Below, one piece after another: positions 7,675 to 17,290 of a DNA stretch of 64,000 nt (within the stretch, counting starts at the first letter, position 1; every line of letters starts with the position of its first letter). The stretch is from assembly GCA_009691245.1 (NCBI GenBank), contig SHUM01000007.1, positions 1 through 64,000 on the forward strand, written 5' to 3'. The position numbers and the translations under genes are program-made. The stretch is from Acidobacteriota bacterium. Lineage in GTDB: Bacteria > Acidobacteriota > Terriglobia > 2-12-FULL-54-10. The notes under the pieces were generated by a model. The model did no database searches and was not told the DNA's origin. It saw nothing but the letters and a program-made list of their open reading frames with translations.

Positions 7675-8883
7675 CTAGCCAGCCATTTTGGCGATGAGCT
7701 CAAACATGGGCAAGTACAGAGAAATGACAATTCCTCCGACCGTGACGCCAAGAAAGAGGATGATGACCGGCTCCAATAGCGTGAGCATGTCTTTGACGGC
7801 CGCGTCCACTTCGGCTTCGTAGAAGTCAGCAATTTTCTGAAGCATGGCGTCCATGGCGCCGGTCTGCTCACCCACGGCGATCATCTGAGTAACCATGTTT
7901 GGAAACACCTCGGTCTCCCTCAGCGGATCAGTTAGCGTGCGCCCTTCTTCGACAGCCTTGCGCACTTTCAGGATGGCCTGTTCAATGACGGCATTGCCGC
8001 TGGTGCGAGCGGTTATATTCAGCGACTCCAGCAAGGGAACACCGCTGGTGATCAGCGTGCCCAGCGTACGCGTAAAGCGAGCCACCGCGATTTTGCGGAT
8101 TAGAGGGCCAAAGATCGGCAACTTCAGCAGGAAGCCATCGATGGTAAGCCGACCTCCGGGCGAAGCATAGAATGTTTTGACTGCGCCAGACAGGGCGAAA
8201 GCCAGTACGACGAACACCCATCCAAACGTGCCAATAAACCCGCTGACTCCAACCACAATTCGCGTCGGCAGGGGCAGGGTTACGCCGAGCGAAGTGAACA
8301 TGTTGGCGAAAATCGGCACGACTTTCCAAAGCAGCAATCCGACAATGAGAACGGCGATACCGACCACGGCGACCGGGTAGATCAACGCGGACTTCACCGC
8401 TGCCTTGAGCTTGACGGCCTTTTCCACGTAAATGGCCAGGCGCTGCAGAATCGTATCGAGGATACCGCCCGTCTCACCGGCATCAATCATGTTGACAACC
8501 AGCGCGTCAAACACTTTGGGATGTTCGCGCAGAGCGTTCGCAAGCGTTGATCCAGCTTCCACCCGCCCCCGAACCGCTGCAATAATCTTCTGAAACGCCT
8601 TGTTCTCCTGATTGCCCCCGATAATTTCCAAGCACTGGACCAGAGGCAAGCCCGAGTCAATCATGACTGAGAACTGGCGGTAAAAAATGGCCAGGTCCTT
8701 CGCCGTAATTTTCTGCCCGCCAAAAGTCGGCAGTGAAAACTCCTTGCCCTTCTCCTTGATTTTCACCGGGCGTATGCGCTCGCGTTGAAGCAAACTGATC
8801 AACGCCGTCTTGCTATCCGCGGTGCGCTCCCCGGAAACCTTTGCACCCTGAGCTGTGCGGCCATCAAAGACGTAAACTGGCAT
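7675..8883 (-). CDS. pilC: Type IV pilus inner-membrane platform protein PilC
   Basis: A GspF-domain platform protein of the type IVa pilus, 402 residues, with two repeated GspF domains (about 70-190 and 270-395). Family segments are FYRQFSVMIDSGLPLVQCL and MIDAGETGGILDTIL in the first, and FTRTLGTLITSGVPLLESL and MIAVGEQTGAMDAML in the second. Hydrophobic stretches after each give three membrane segments. An N-terminal YVFDGRTAQG segment matches PilC rather than TadB/C. The ATG has an upstream GAGGGA. It is the last gene of pilB-pilT-pilC. Confidence 0.95.
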   Translation of the reverse strand: MPVYVFDGRTAQGAKVSGERTADSKTALISLLQRERIRPVKIKEKGKEFSLPTFGGQKITAKDLAIFYRQFSVMIDSGLPLVQCLEIIGGNQENKAFQKIIAAVRGRVEAGSTLANALREHPKVFDALVVNMIDAGETGGILDTILQRLAIYVEKAVKLKAAVKSALIYPVAVVGIAVLIVGLLLWKVVPIFANMFTSLGVTLPLPTRIVVGVSGFIGTFGWVFVVLAFALSGAVKTFYASPGGRLTIDGFLLKLPIFGPLIRKIAVARFTRTLGTLITSGVPLLESLNITARTSGNAVIEQAILKVRKAVEEGRTLTDPLRETEVFPNMVTQMIAVGEQTGAMDAMLQKIADFYEAEVDAAVKDMLTLLEPVIILFLGVTVGGIVISLYLPMFELIAKMAG

Positions 8884-8994
8884 GGTCCATCCCTCGCTGC
8901 AATAAACCCAAATACTCTATTAAATTCAACCAGGCACCCAATCGGGACTGGAGTCCAGGCGCGACGCATACAACGTGCATCCTGGCGGTACCGG

Positions 8995-10119
8995 TTAACG
9001 CTTCATCGCCCCGGCAGCCGCGCCGGGCTTAACGCCTTGGTTGATCAAACCAACGCCGCGATTGATCATGTCCTGCAATTCGTCCTGGTTGCTCGACCGC
9101 AACAGCGCAGTTTCCAAAGTGATCTGCTTGGTGGAGTATGCCGTGGCCAAGGCCTGGTTAAACGTCTGCATCCCGTACTTGTCCTGCCCCGTCTGCATCG
9201 CGGAATAGATCTGGTGAATTTTGTCTTCGCGGATTAGATTGCGGATAGCCGCATTCGGCACCATGATCTCCAGGACCATCGCCCGGCCCGTTCCGCCGGC
9301 CTTCGGCAAGAGCGCCTGACAAAGAATCCCTTCCAGCACCAGCGACAACTGGGCGCGAATCTGCGGCTGCTGGTGTGCTGGGAACACATCTACCACGCGG
9401 TTAATGGTGGAAGCGGCGGAGTTGGTGTGCAGCGTTCCGAACGTGAGGTGGCCCGTCTCGGCGATACGCAGCGCGGCCTCAATGGTTTCCAAGTCGCGCA
9501 TTTCACCGATCAGCACCACGTCCGGATCCTGACGAAGAGCGGCGCGCAGCGCATTGGCGAACGAATGAGTGTCCGAATTTATTTCCCGTTGATTCACGAG
9601 GCAGTTCTTGTGCCCGTGAAGATACTCAATAGGGTCCTCGATCGTGATCATGTGATCGTGGCGGTCGTTGTTGATCTTATCCAGCATGGCGGCCAGGGTA
9701 GTGGACTTGCCGCTACCCGTCGGGCCCGTAACCAGAATCAACCCACGAGGTTTATCGCACATTTTCGAGACGATGGCGGGAAGCCCCAACTTATCGAAGG
9801 AACGAATTTCGTAAGGAATCATACGAAAGACAGCGCCGACAGCGCCGCGCTGATTGAACACATTGCCGCGGAAGCGCGCCAGCCCTTTGATACCGAAGCT
9901 GAAGTCGAGTTCAAGATGCTCTTCAAAGCGATGCTTCTGAGCGTCGGTGAGCACGCTGTAGGCCAATTGCTTGGTCTCACTGGCCGTCATCGGCGGCATG
10001 TCCAGAGGACGCAGCGAACCGTCCACGCGAATCTGTGGCGGTGAATTTGTGGTGATGTGCAGATCGCTTCCGTTGATCTCGATCATCTTCTTGAGTAGTT
10101 CACTCAATGAGGCTGCCAT
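8995..10119 (-). CDS. pilT: Type IV pilus retraction ATPase PilT
   Basis: A hexameric ATPase driving pilus retraction and twitching. It has Walker A GPTGSGKST near residue 132, Walker B LIGEMRDLETIEAA, and the PilT-specific AIRNLIRE motif near the C-terminus. I chose the ATG at 10119 (374 residues) because GGGAGGAACAAGC lies directly before it. An in-frame start nine codons upstream lacks this. It lies between pilB and pilC on the same strand. Confidence 0.95.
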   Translation of the reverse strand: MAASLSELLKKMIEINGSDLHITTNSPPQIRVDGSLRPLDMPPMTASETKQLAYSVLTDAQKHRFEEHLELDFSFGIKGLARFRGNVFNQRGAVGAVFRMIPYEIRSFDKLGLPAIVSKMCDKPRGLILVTGPTGSGKSTTLAAMLDKINNDRHDHMITIEDPIEYLHGHKNCLVNQREINSDTHSFANALRAALRQDPDVVLIGEMRDLETIEAALRIAETGHLTFGTLHTNSAASTINRVVDVFPAHQQPQIRAQLSLVLEGILCQALLPKAGGTGRAMVLEIMVPNAAIRNLIREDKIHQIYSAMQTGQDKYGMQTFNQALATAYSTKQITLETALLRSSNQDELQDMINRGVGLINQGVKPGAAAGAMKR

Positions 10120-10229
10120 GCTTGTTCCTCCCGCTGGCGACGCCAACGCTCCCGCATTTTGCCCATGCCTATAATCTTTATTTATATTCTCAAACGTACC
10201 GGGTTGAACGTTTGATTACTCCCGAGACG

Positions 10230-11945
<1,716 letters not shown>

Positions 11946-12302
11946 CAGCGGCTCCTCAAATATTACGCACTACTGCCGACAACCGGCAATGCCAAGCAGA
12001 CTGATCCCCTCGCAAATGCCGTTGTCAATAGCCTACTATTATCATCGGAGTAATGGAACTGGCGAAGTAGCATATATTGGTCAATGTCCCATATCTGCCA
12101 ACGCCTCCGCCACATTAGACTGCCCAATCACTTTCGGGCGGCCCCTCACTGCATGGCTCCCGGAACCTGCGTGTTGCTCCCGGAAAAGGTATCAGAGTAA
12201 AATTACTAGCTTGGAACCTGTTCTGCGCAAAACCATTCCGGCTGCTTTCAATCGCCGGCCTGCGGAGCGGATAACTTTGGTTGAGAGATCACTGACCCTT
12301 AT
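11946..12302. other. Divergent intergenic region between pilB and the DUF1844 gene
   Basis: This 357-base stretch must carry the promoters for pilB (minus strand) and for the DUF1844 gene (plus strand). No coding frame is convincing. A GG-N10-GC arrangement at 12213-12226 (TTGGAACCTGTTCTGC) has the spacing of a sigma-54 promoter but only partial sequence agreement, so I do not call it a promoter. Confidence 0.5.
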
Positions 12303-12914
12303 ATGCCCAATAACAAGCCAAAACACAACGAAGAAGAGCCCGTTGAATTCAAAGTAGTTGACCGGCGCAAGTTTACTTCAGATGGTGAGCCCCGCTCCGA
12401 CGCTGAACCAGAGCCGGTGGCTGAACCCGTGGCGACCTCGCAACCTGCCCAATCCGCTCCCGCTCCGGAGCCTGCTGCTATACCCAAAATTGATGTGCCG
12501 CCTCCCACACAGCCATTCGCCGCGGTGGCTCCTCCCTCAGCAGGACTAAGCATGGCCGCGCCGCCCCCACTAGCAGATGCGCCGCCCGTGGAGGCCACGC
12601 CATCACCCGGCGCACCGCCAGCCGACTCCAGTGCTCCAGGCGCGCCCGGCGAACCTGTCCAGTTCGAGCATCTGATCATGTCGCTGGTAACCCAAGCCAT
12701 GCTGCAATTGGGGCTGGCAGCGCGCCCTGGCGATCTGGCGCCCAAACCCGATTTTGCCGCCGCGCACGAGACCATCGACATCCTCGGCATCCTGCATATG
12801 AAGACCACGGGCAATCGAACGCCCCATGAAGACCAGTTACTCTCCGGCAGCCTTCAGGAACTGCGCTTGGCCTACGTGGAGATCACTCGCCGCTCAGCCG
12901 GACGGATCAATTAA
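12303..12914 (+). CDS. DUF1844 family protein
   Basis: A 203-residue protein. The first ~115 residues are low-complexity, rich in Pro, Ala and Glu, and probably disordered. The C-terminal part from FEHLIMSLVTQAMLQLGL to LRLAYVEITRR is a DUF1844 domain, a small helical domain of unknown function common in Acidobacteriota and Deltaproteobacteria. Its stop is two bases before the next ATG, so it is co-transcribed with the PhnP-like hydrolase. No function can be assigned. Confidence 0.8.
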   Translation: MPNNKPKHNEEEPVEFKVVDRRKFTSDGEPRSDAEPEPVAEPVATSQPAQSAPAPEPAAIPKIDVPPPTQPFAAVAPPSAGLSMAAPPPLADAPPVEATPSPGAPPADSSAPGAPGEPVQFEHLIMSLVTQAMLQLGLAARPGDLAPKPDFAAAHETIDILGILHMKTTGNRTPHEDQLLSGSLQELRLAYVEITRRSAGRIN

Positions 12915-12916
12915 CT

Positions 12917-13687
12917 ATGCGCGTCGAGCTGACAGTTCTCGGATCGGGCACTTCGATGGGCGTGCCCGTCATGGGCTGCCGTTGCCACGTCTGCCGCTCC
13001 AGCGATCCACGCGATAAGCGCACAAGACCCTCCATTCTGTTGCGCTACAACGACCGCGCCGTGGTCATCGACACCGGCCCGGACTTTCGTCAGCAGGCCC
13101 TCCGCGAAGACATGGACCGCCTGGACGCCATTCTCTATACGCACGCGCATGCCGACCATATTTTGGGCCTGGACGATGTGCGCCCCTTCAACATGCAGGG
13201 CGCGCATGTCATCCCTCTTTACGGTAACCGGCCCGCGCTCGACGGACTGCGCCGCGTCTTCAAGTACGTTTTCGACGGAAACTATCCATGGGGCGGCGTA
13301 CCGCTCATCAAAGATCATTTGATCACCGGCCCGATTGAGCTATTTGGACTGGAGTTCACACCCATTCGCGTGATGCACGGCTACCTGGAAGTGATCGGTT
13401 TCAAGTTCGGCAAGGTGGCCTACCTGACCGATTACAACGAAATCCCGGATGCCTCGGCGCGACAGTTGCGCGGCCTGGATGTGATCTTCTTCGACGCGCT
13501 GCGGCACATGGCTCATCCCACGCATCAGACCGTCGCGCAAGCGCTCAGTGAGGTGGACCGGCTCGCGCCGAAGCGTGCTTTTTTCACGCACATCGCGCAT
13601 GATCTGAACCACGAAGAAACCGACGCCACCTTGCCGGATCACGTCCGGCTCTGCTACGACGGCATGAAACTCGAATTCGATTGTTGA
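12917..13687 (+). CDS. PhnP-like metallo-beta-lactamase-fold hydrolase
   Basis: A 256-residue hydrolase. It has the start GSGTSMGVPVMGC, a cysteine cluster GCRCHVCRSSDP as in PhnP-type phosphodiesterases, the di-metal motif THAHADH, and later DALRHMAHPTHQT and FFTHIAHDLNHE that complete the metal site. PhnP hydrolyses cyclic ribose phosphates, and relatives include RNase Z-like and lipoate-related enzymes, so the substrate is open. It is translationally close to DUF1844 and is followed by a palindromic element. Confidence 0.85.
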   Translation: MRVELTVLGSGTSMGVPVMGCRCHVCRSSDPRDKRTRPSILLRYNDRAVVIDTGPDFRQQALREDMDRLDAILYTHAHADHILGLDDVRPFNMQGAHVIPLYGNRPALDGLRRVFKYVFDGNYPWGGVPLIKDHLITGPIELFGLEFTPIRVMHGYLEVIGFKFGKVAYLTDYNEIPDASARQLRGLDVIFFDALRHMAHPTHQTVAQALSEVDRLAPKRAFFTHIAHDLNHEETDATLPDHVRLCYDGMKLEFDC

Positions 13688-13697
13688 CCATTCCGAG

Positions 13698-13783
13698 CAG
13701 AGCCCCGACCGCCAGGGAGGGGGCACGTGCAAAGGACCATGCGGCTCGGCTAACGTGCCCCCTCCCTGGCAGTCGGGGCTCTG
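13698..13783. repeat. Palindromic element, CAGAGCC family, copy 1
   Basis: A long inverted repeat. The left arm runs CAGAGCCCCGACCGCCAGGG and continues through GAGGGGGCACGT; the right arm mirrors it and ends GTCGGGGCTCTG. The loop is about 25 bases. It lies between the PhnP-like gene and ribF, and related elements are at 14789, 47802 and 54538. It could fold into a strong hairpin in RNA. Confidence 0.85.
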
Positions 13784-13809
13784 ATACGCAACTGTAAAAT
13801 TAGCCAACC

Positions 13810-14805
13810 ATGCAAATTTTCCAATCCATCGCTGATATCGCCGCGTGTCGGGAACAAGACCAACGCCCCAGCGTGGTAACCATCGGCAGCTTCGACGGCA
13901 TCCACCTTGCCCATCGCGAACTGCTGCGGCGCGTCTGCGAACAGGCGCGCGCGCGGAACGCCGTCTCCGTCGCCGTCAGCTTTGAGCCACACCCTCTGGC
14001 CGTGCTGGCTCCCAGCCGCATGCCCAAACTGCTGACGCCGCTGCCTGCCAAGGTTGCTCTGCTGGCCTCCACGGGAATCGACCGCTTGCTCCTGATTCCT
14101 TTTACCACCGAGCTTTCGCGATGGTCCGCCGAGATGTTTATTGAGCAAGTGTTGGTGGCCGCGTTACATGCCAAGGCGGTCATCGTCGGCGATAATTTCC
14201 GCTTCGGCCATCGTCAATCCGGCACTCCGGAGTTATTGCAGGCACTGGGCGAACAATTTTCCTACACAGCCGAAATTTTCCCGAAGATGACGCTCCGCGG
14301 CCGCACCATCAGTAGTTCGGAGATTCGCGTGCTGCTGGAAACTGGAAAACTTTCGCACGCCAATCGCCTGTTGGGACGACCCTTTTCCGTGCGCGCCGGC
14401 ATCGCAACCGGTCTGGGAATTGGAGCAGCGCAAACGGTGCCCACGTTCAATCTAGGCGACTACCCCGGATTGCTGCCTGTCCGCGGAGTCTACGTCACAA
14501 GGACTAAGTTGTTCAGCGACGACTTTTCTTCGCTGGTTACGAGCGAAGCGATTGATTCTGTCACCAATGTCGGAACACGGCCCACCTTCGGTGAGCGCGA
14601 GATAGGGGTTGAGACTCACCTGCTCCAAACGTTGCCAGCAGCGACAAGGCAACCCGCCGCAATGGAGATTTTTTTCTTCCACCGTCTCCGCGATGAACGC
14701 AAGTTTGATTCACCCAGCGCACTCAGGCAGCAGATCATCTCCGACATCGATCGCGCCCGGCTCTATCTCCGCCGCACACGAATGCTCACAGAGCCGCGCG
14801 CGTAA
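13810..14805 (+). CDS. ribF: Bifunctional riboflavin kinase/FAD synthetase
   Basis: Converts riboflavin to FMN and FAD. The N-terminal FAD synthetase domain shows VVTIGSFDGIHLAHRELL near residue 20 and VVGDNFRFGHRQSG near 120. The C-terminal riboflavin kinase domain shows GIGAAQTVPTFNL (the PTxN motif) near 205-217 and VTNVGTRPTFGE. Length 331 residues, slightly longer than usual. No clear ribosome site precedes the ATG. The last codons and the TAA stop lie inside a palindromic repeat (14789-14874), so the C-terminal tail EPRA derives from the repeat. Confidence 0.94.
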   Translation: MQIFQSIADIAACREQDQRPSVVTIGSFDGIHLAHRELLRRVCEQARARNAVSVAVSFEPHPLAVLAPSRMPKLLTPLPAKVALLASTGIDRLLLIPFTTELSRWSAEMFIEQVLVAALHAKAVIVGDNFRFGHRQSGTPELLQALGEQFSYTAEIFPKMTLRGRTISSSEIRVLLETGKLSHANRLLGRPFSVRAGIATGLGIGAAQTVPTFNLGDYPGLLPVRGVYVTRTKLFSDDFSSLVTSEAIDSVTNVGTRPTFGEREIGVETHLLQTLPAATRQPAAMEIFFFHRLRDERKFDSPSALRQQIISDIDRARLYLRRTRMLTEPRA

Positions 14806-14874
14806 GCGAGCGGACCGGGTCATTGGTCACTGGGAATCCGCGAGCCGGTCCGCTTGCTCACTGGCGCGGCTCTG
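14789..14874. repeat. Palindromic element, CAGAGCC family, copy 2, overlapping the ribF stop
   Basis: The left arm CAGAGCCGCGCGCGTAAGCG continues to AGCGGACCGG and the right arm mirrors it (CCGGTCCGCTTGCTCACTGG, then CGCGGCTCTG). It starts 17 bases before the end of ribF and contains its TAA. It has the same end sequence and layout as the elements at 13698, 47802 and 54538. Confidence 0.85.
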
Positions 14875-14959
14875 CAAGAAATTGCCGGTTCTATTCGATC
14901 CGTTGATAGCGTATATTGACGTTTTATCCCCGCGCGCCAGAGCGCCAGGAGTTACTATA

Positions 14960-15445
14960 TTGTCCAAGCGATTGGAGCCGGTTCTGCCCGAACGGCTGGT
15001 TCCCATTTTTGATGGTAGCCAGATGGACGCGCATCTGAGCAAAGTGTTTCTACTCATCACCGTTGATGAGCGCGGATGGCCCTATGTGGCCATGCTGAGC
15101 CTGCTGGAATTGATCGCCGTGGACCACTCCAACTTGCGCGTGGCTCCCTGGAGCAACAGCACCACCACGGCCAACATGCGTCGCAATGGGAAAGTAAACC
15201 TGATCGTGGTCGATACCGAAATGGCCTACTATATTCAAGGCACGGCCACCGAGTTGGCGCCCGAGCTGGCCGGATTTCCCGGCATGGCCATGATGAATAT
15301 CCGCATTGACGCGGTGCTGGAAGACAAAGCGCTTGACTACGAAGGAGCGGCGCGCGTTACCACCGGCATTCGCTTTGAAAATCCGGATATGGACGCGGCC
15401 TACATCGCCCGCGGCCGCGCCATTCTTGATGCTTTGCGGCGCTAG
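14960..15445 (+). CDS. Pyridoxamine 5'-phosphate oxidase-like FMN-binding split-barrel protein
   Basis: A 161-residue protein with the pattern of the FMN-binding split barrel: KVFLLITVDERGWPYVAML at the start of the barrel, TTANMRRNGKVNLIVV, then AYYIQGTATEL. I place the start at TTG 14960 because AGGAG lies eight bases upstream; an upstream frame with ATG runs through ribF and is not credible. The family includes flavin reductases and pyridoxamine phosphate oxidases. The substrate is unknown. Its neighbour ribF makes FMN. Confidence 0.65.
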   Translation: MSKRLEPVLPERLVPIFDGSQMDAHLSKVFLLITVDERGWPYVAMLSLLELIAVDHSNLRVAPWSNSTTTANMRRNGKVNLIVVDTEMAYYIQGTATELAPELAGFPGMAMMNIRIDAVLEDKALDYEGAARVTTGIRFENPDMDAAYIARGRAILDALRR

Positions 15446-15479
15446 GACATTTGCACGGTGGCGTATTACGCTGCACTCT

Positions 15480-15516
15480 GGTAGCCACGGCGAGAAAGAC
15501 ACTCCCCGTGGCTACC
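15480..15516. repeat. Perfect 11-base inverted repeat
   Basis: GGTAGCCACGG (15480-15490) and CCGTGGCTACC (15506-15516) are exact reverse complements around a 15-base loop. It lies between the split-barrel gene and the acyl-CoA ligase and is not followed by a T-run. It may be a short repetitive palindrome or a terminator. Confidence 0.7.
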
Positions 15517-15572
15517 GGTGCGGCAGCGCGGCACAACGATTGTAAAGATGGTCTAATAATTGGAGGAAAAGA

Positions 15573-17216
15573 ATGGCCGGTTCGAGTGGCAAGTCCGCAA
15601 GTGGACGGAGGGGGGGGGACACCTGGGAGAGCGCGTGGCGAAACAAAGACGTGCGCGCCGTGCGCAGCCCTGAGGACTTACCGGAGACATTTAATTTCGC
15701 CGCCGCACTGCTCGACCGTCATCTGGCCGAAGGTCGCGGCGCGCGCATCGCTTTGCGCGGACCAGCCGGCGAATATACTTACGCAGAACTTACCCGGCTG
15801 GTCAATCAAACCGCCAATGCGTTGAAGTGGCTCGGCCTGCAACGCGAGCAGCGCGTGATCATTCTGTTGCGCGATTCGCCGGAATTCATCGCCACCTACC
15901 TCGGCGCGATGAAGATGGGCGCGGTCCCCGTCTCGCTGAACACCTTCGCTCATCCTTCCGAGTACGAGTTCTATCTCAGCAACAGCCGGGCTCGCATCGT
16001 GGTGGGCGAGGCGGAATTCCTCGCGCCTATAGCCGACACCTTAAAGAAGGCCAACCTGCTCGCCGTGGTTACGGTCCGCGACAACACCAGCGTCGGCGAG
16101 ATTGATTTCAAGGAACTGGTCTCCGCGCAATCGACCGAGCTGGACCCGGCGCCCACGCATCGCGACGATCCTTCGCACTGGGTCTACACCTCCGGCTCTA
16201 CGGGCAATCCCAAGGGCGCGGTGCATCTGCATAAGAACACGATGTTCGCCATCGATCCCTTTTGCCGCCACGTTTTACAGATGACCCCCGACGACATTAC
16301 CTTCTCCGTCTCGCGCCTATTTTTCTCCTACGGCCTGGCCAACTCCATGTTCATCCCGCTCTGGACAGGCGGCAGCGTGGTGCTGATGCCCATGCGTCCG
16401 GAGCCGGAGCGTATCTTTGAGTTTATTGAACTATATAAGCCCACCATCTTCTTCTGCGTGCCCACAGGCTATAACCGCTTGCTGCGCGAGAACATGGACC
16501 CAGCTAAACTGAAGAGCCTGCGCCTTTGCGTTTCGGCGGGCGAAGCGTTGCCTTCCCCCATCTATTCCGAGTGGAAAGCACAGACCGCACTGGAAACGAT
16601 TGACGGAGTAGGCTCCACTGAATTCGGCTACATCTATCTCTGCAACCGGCCCGGCGACATTCATCTCGACTCCAGCGGCAAGATTTTCCCTGAACACAAT
16701 TTCCGTCTGGTGAATGCCGCAGGCGCGGAAGCGGGGCAGGATGAACTGGGCGAGCTATGGGTCTCCTCACCCGCCGTCGCGTCCTATTACTGGCGCAATC
16801 ACGAAGGCAGCAAGCGCGCCTTCAACGGCGAGTGGCTGCTCACTGGCGATCAGTATCAGCGCGACAAGGACGGCTACCTCTCCTACCACGGTCGCAGCGA
16901 CGATTTGTTCAAGGCTGGCGGCATTTGGATCTCGCCCATTCAGGTGGAGACCGCGCTGCTCAGTCACCCCGCCGTGTCCGAGGCCGCCGTGGTCGCGGAG
17001 AAAGACGCGCAGGGTCTTGAGAAGCCCGCCGCGTTTGTCGTCCTGAAGCCGAGCAACGAAGCCAACCCGCAAACCGAGGCCGCGCTGATCCATTACACCC
17101 GCGAAATTCTGGCGCACTACAAATGCCCGCGCCACATCCATTTCGTCAACGACCTGCCGAAAACCGCAACAGGCAAGATCCAGCGCTACAAATTGCGCGC
17201 TAGCTTGAACGCCTAG
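15573..17216 (+). CDS. Benzoate-CoA ligase-family acyl-CoA synthetase
   Basis: An AMP-forming acyl-CoA synthetase, 547 residues. Motifs in order: the P-loop-like VYTSGSTGNPKGAVHLH near residue 205, GVGSTEFGYIYLCN near 350, the hinge region GEWLLTGDQYQRDKDGYLSYHGRSDD near 425, and the C-terminal catalytic lysine in LPKTATGKIQRYKLR. The segment FFSYGLANSMFIPLWTG is typical of the benzoate/2-aminobenzoate CoA ligase group, so an aromatic acid is the likely substrate, but other acids are possible. A GGAGG site precedes the ATG. No aromatic degradation genes are next to it. Confidence 0.85.
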   Translation: MAGSSGKSASGRRGGDTWESAWRNKDVRAVRSPEDLPETFNFAAALLDRHLAEGRGARIALRGPAGEYTYAELTRLVNQTANALKWLGLQREQRVIILLRDSPEFIATYLGAMKMGAVPVSLNTFAHPSEYEFYLSNSRARIVVGEAEFLAPIADTLKKANLLAVVTVRDNTSVGEIDFKELVSAQSTELDPAPTHRDDPSHWVYTSGSTGNPKGAVHLHKNTMFAIDPFCRHVLQMTPDDITFSVSRLFFSYGLANSMFIPLWTGGSVVLMPMRPEPERIFEFIELYKPTIFFCVPTGYNRLLRENMDPAKLKSLRLCVSAGEALPSPIYSEWKAQTALETIDGVGSTEFGYIYLCNRPGDIHLDSSGKIFPEHNFRLVNAAGAEAGQDELGELWVSSPAVASYYWRNHEGSKRAFNGEWLLTGDQYQRDKDGYLSYHGRSDDLFKAGGIWISPIQVETALLSHPAVSEAAVVAEKDAQGLEKPAAFVVLKPSNEANPQTEAALIHYTREILAHYKCPRHIHFVNDLPKTATGKIQRYKLRASLNA

Positions 17217-17290
17217 CGCCGTCGCGCGACAAATTGCGCGGCACCGTCACGCGTCACGTGGCACGTGGCACGGGCACGACAAGGATAGAG

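Noticed and set aside
9373-10044. Plus-strand open frame antisense to pilT
   Set aside because: pilT has all ATPase motifs on the opposite strand; the frame has no features.
12213-12226. Possible sigma-54 promoter
   Set aside because: Spacing GG-N10-GC fits, but the boxes agree only in part and such matches occur by chance.
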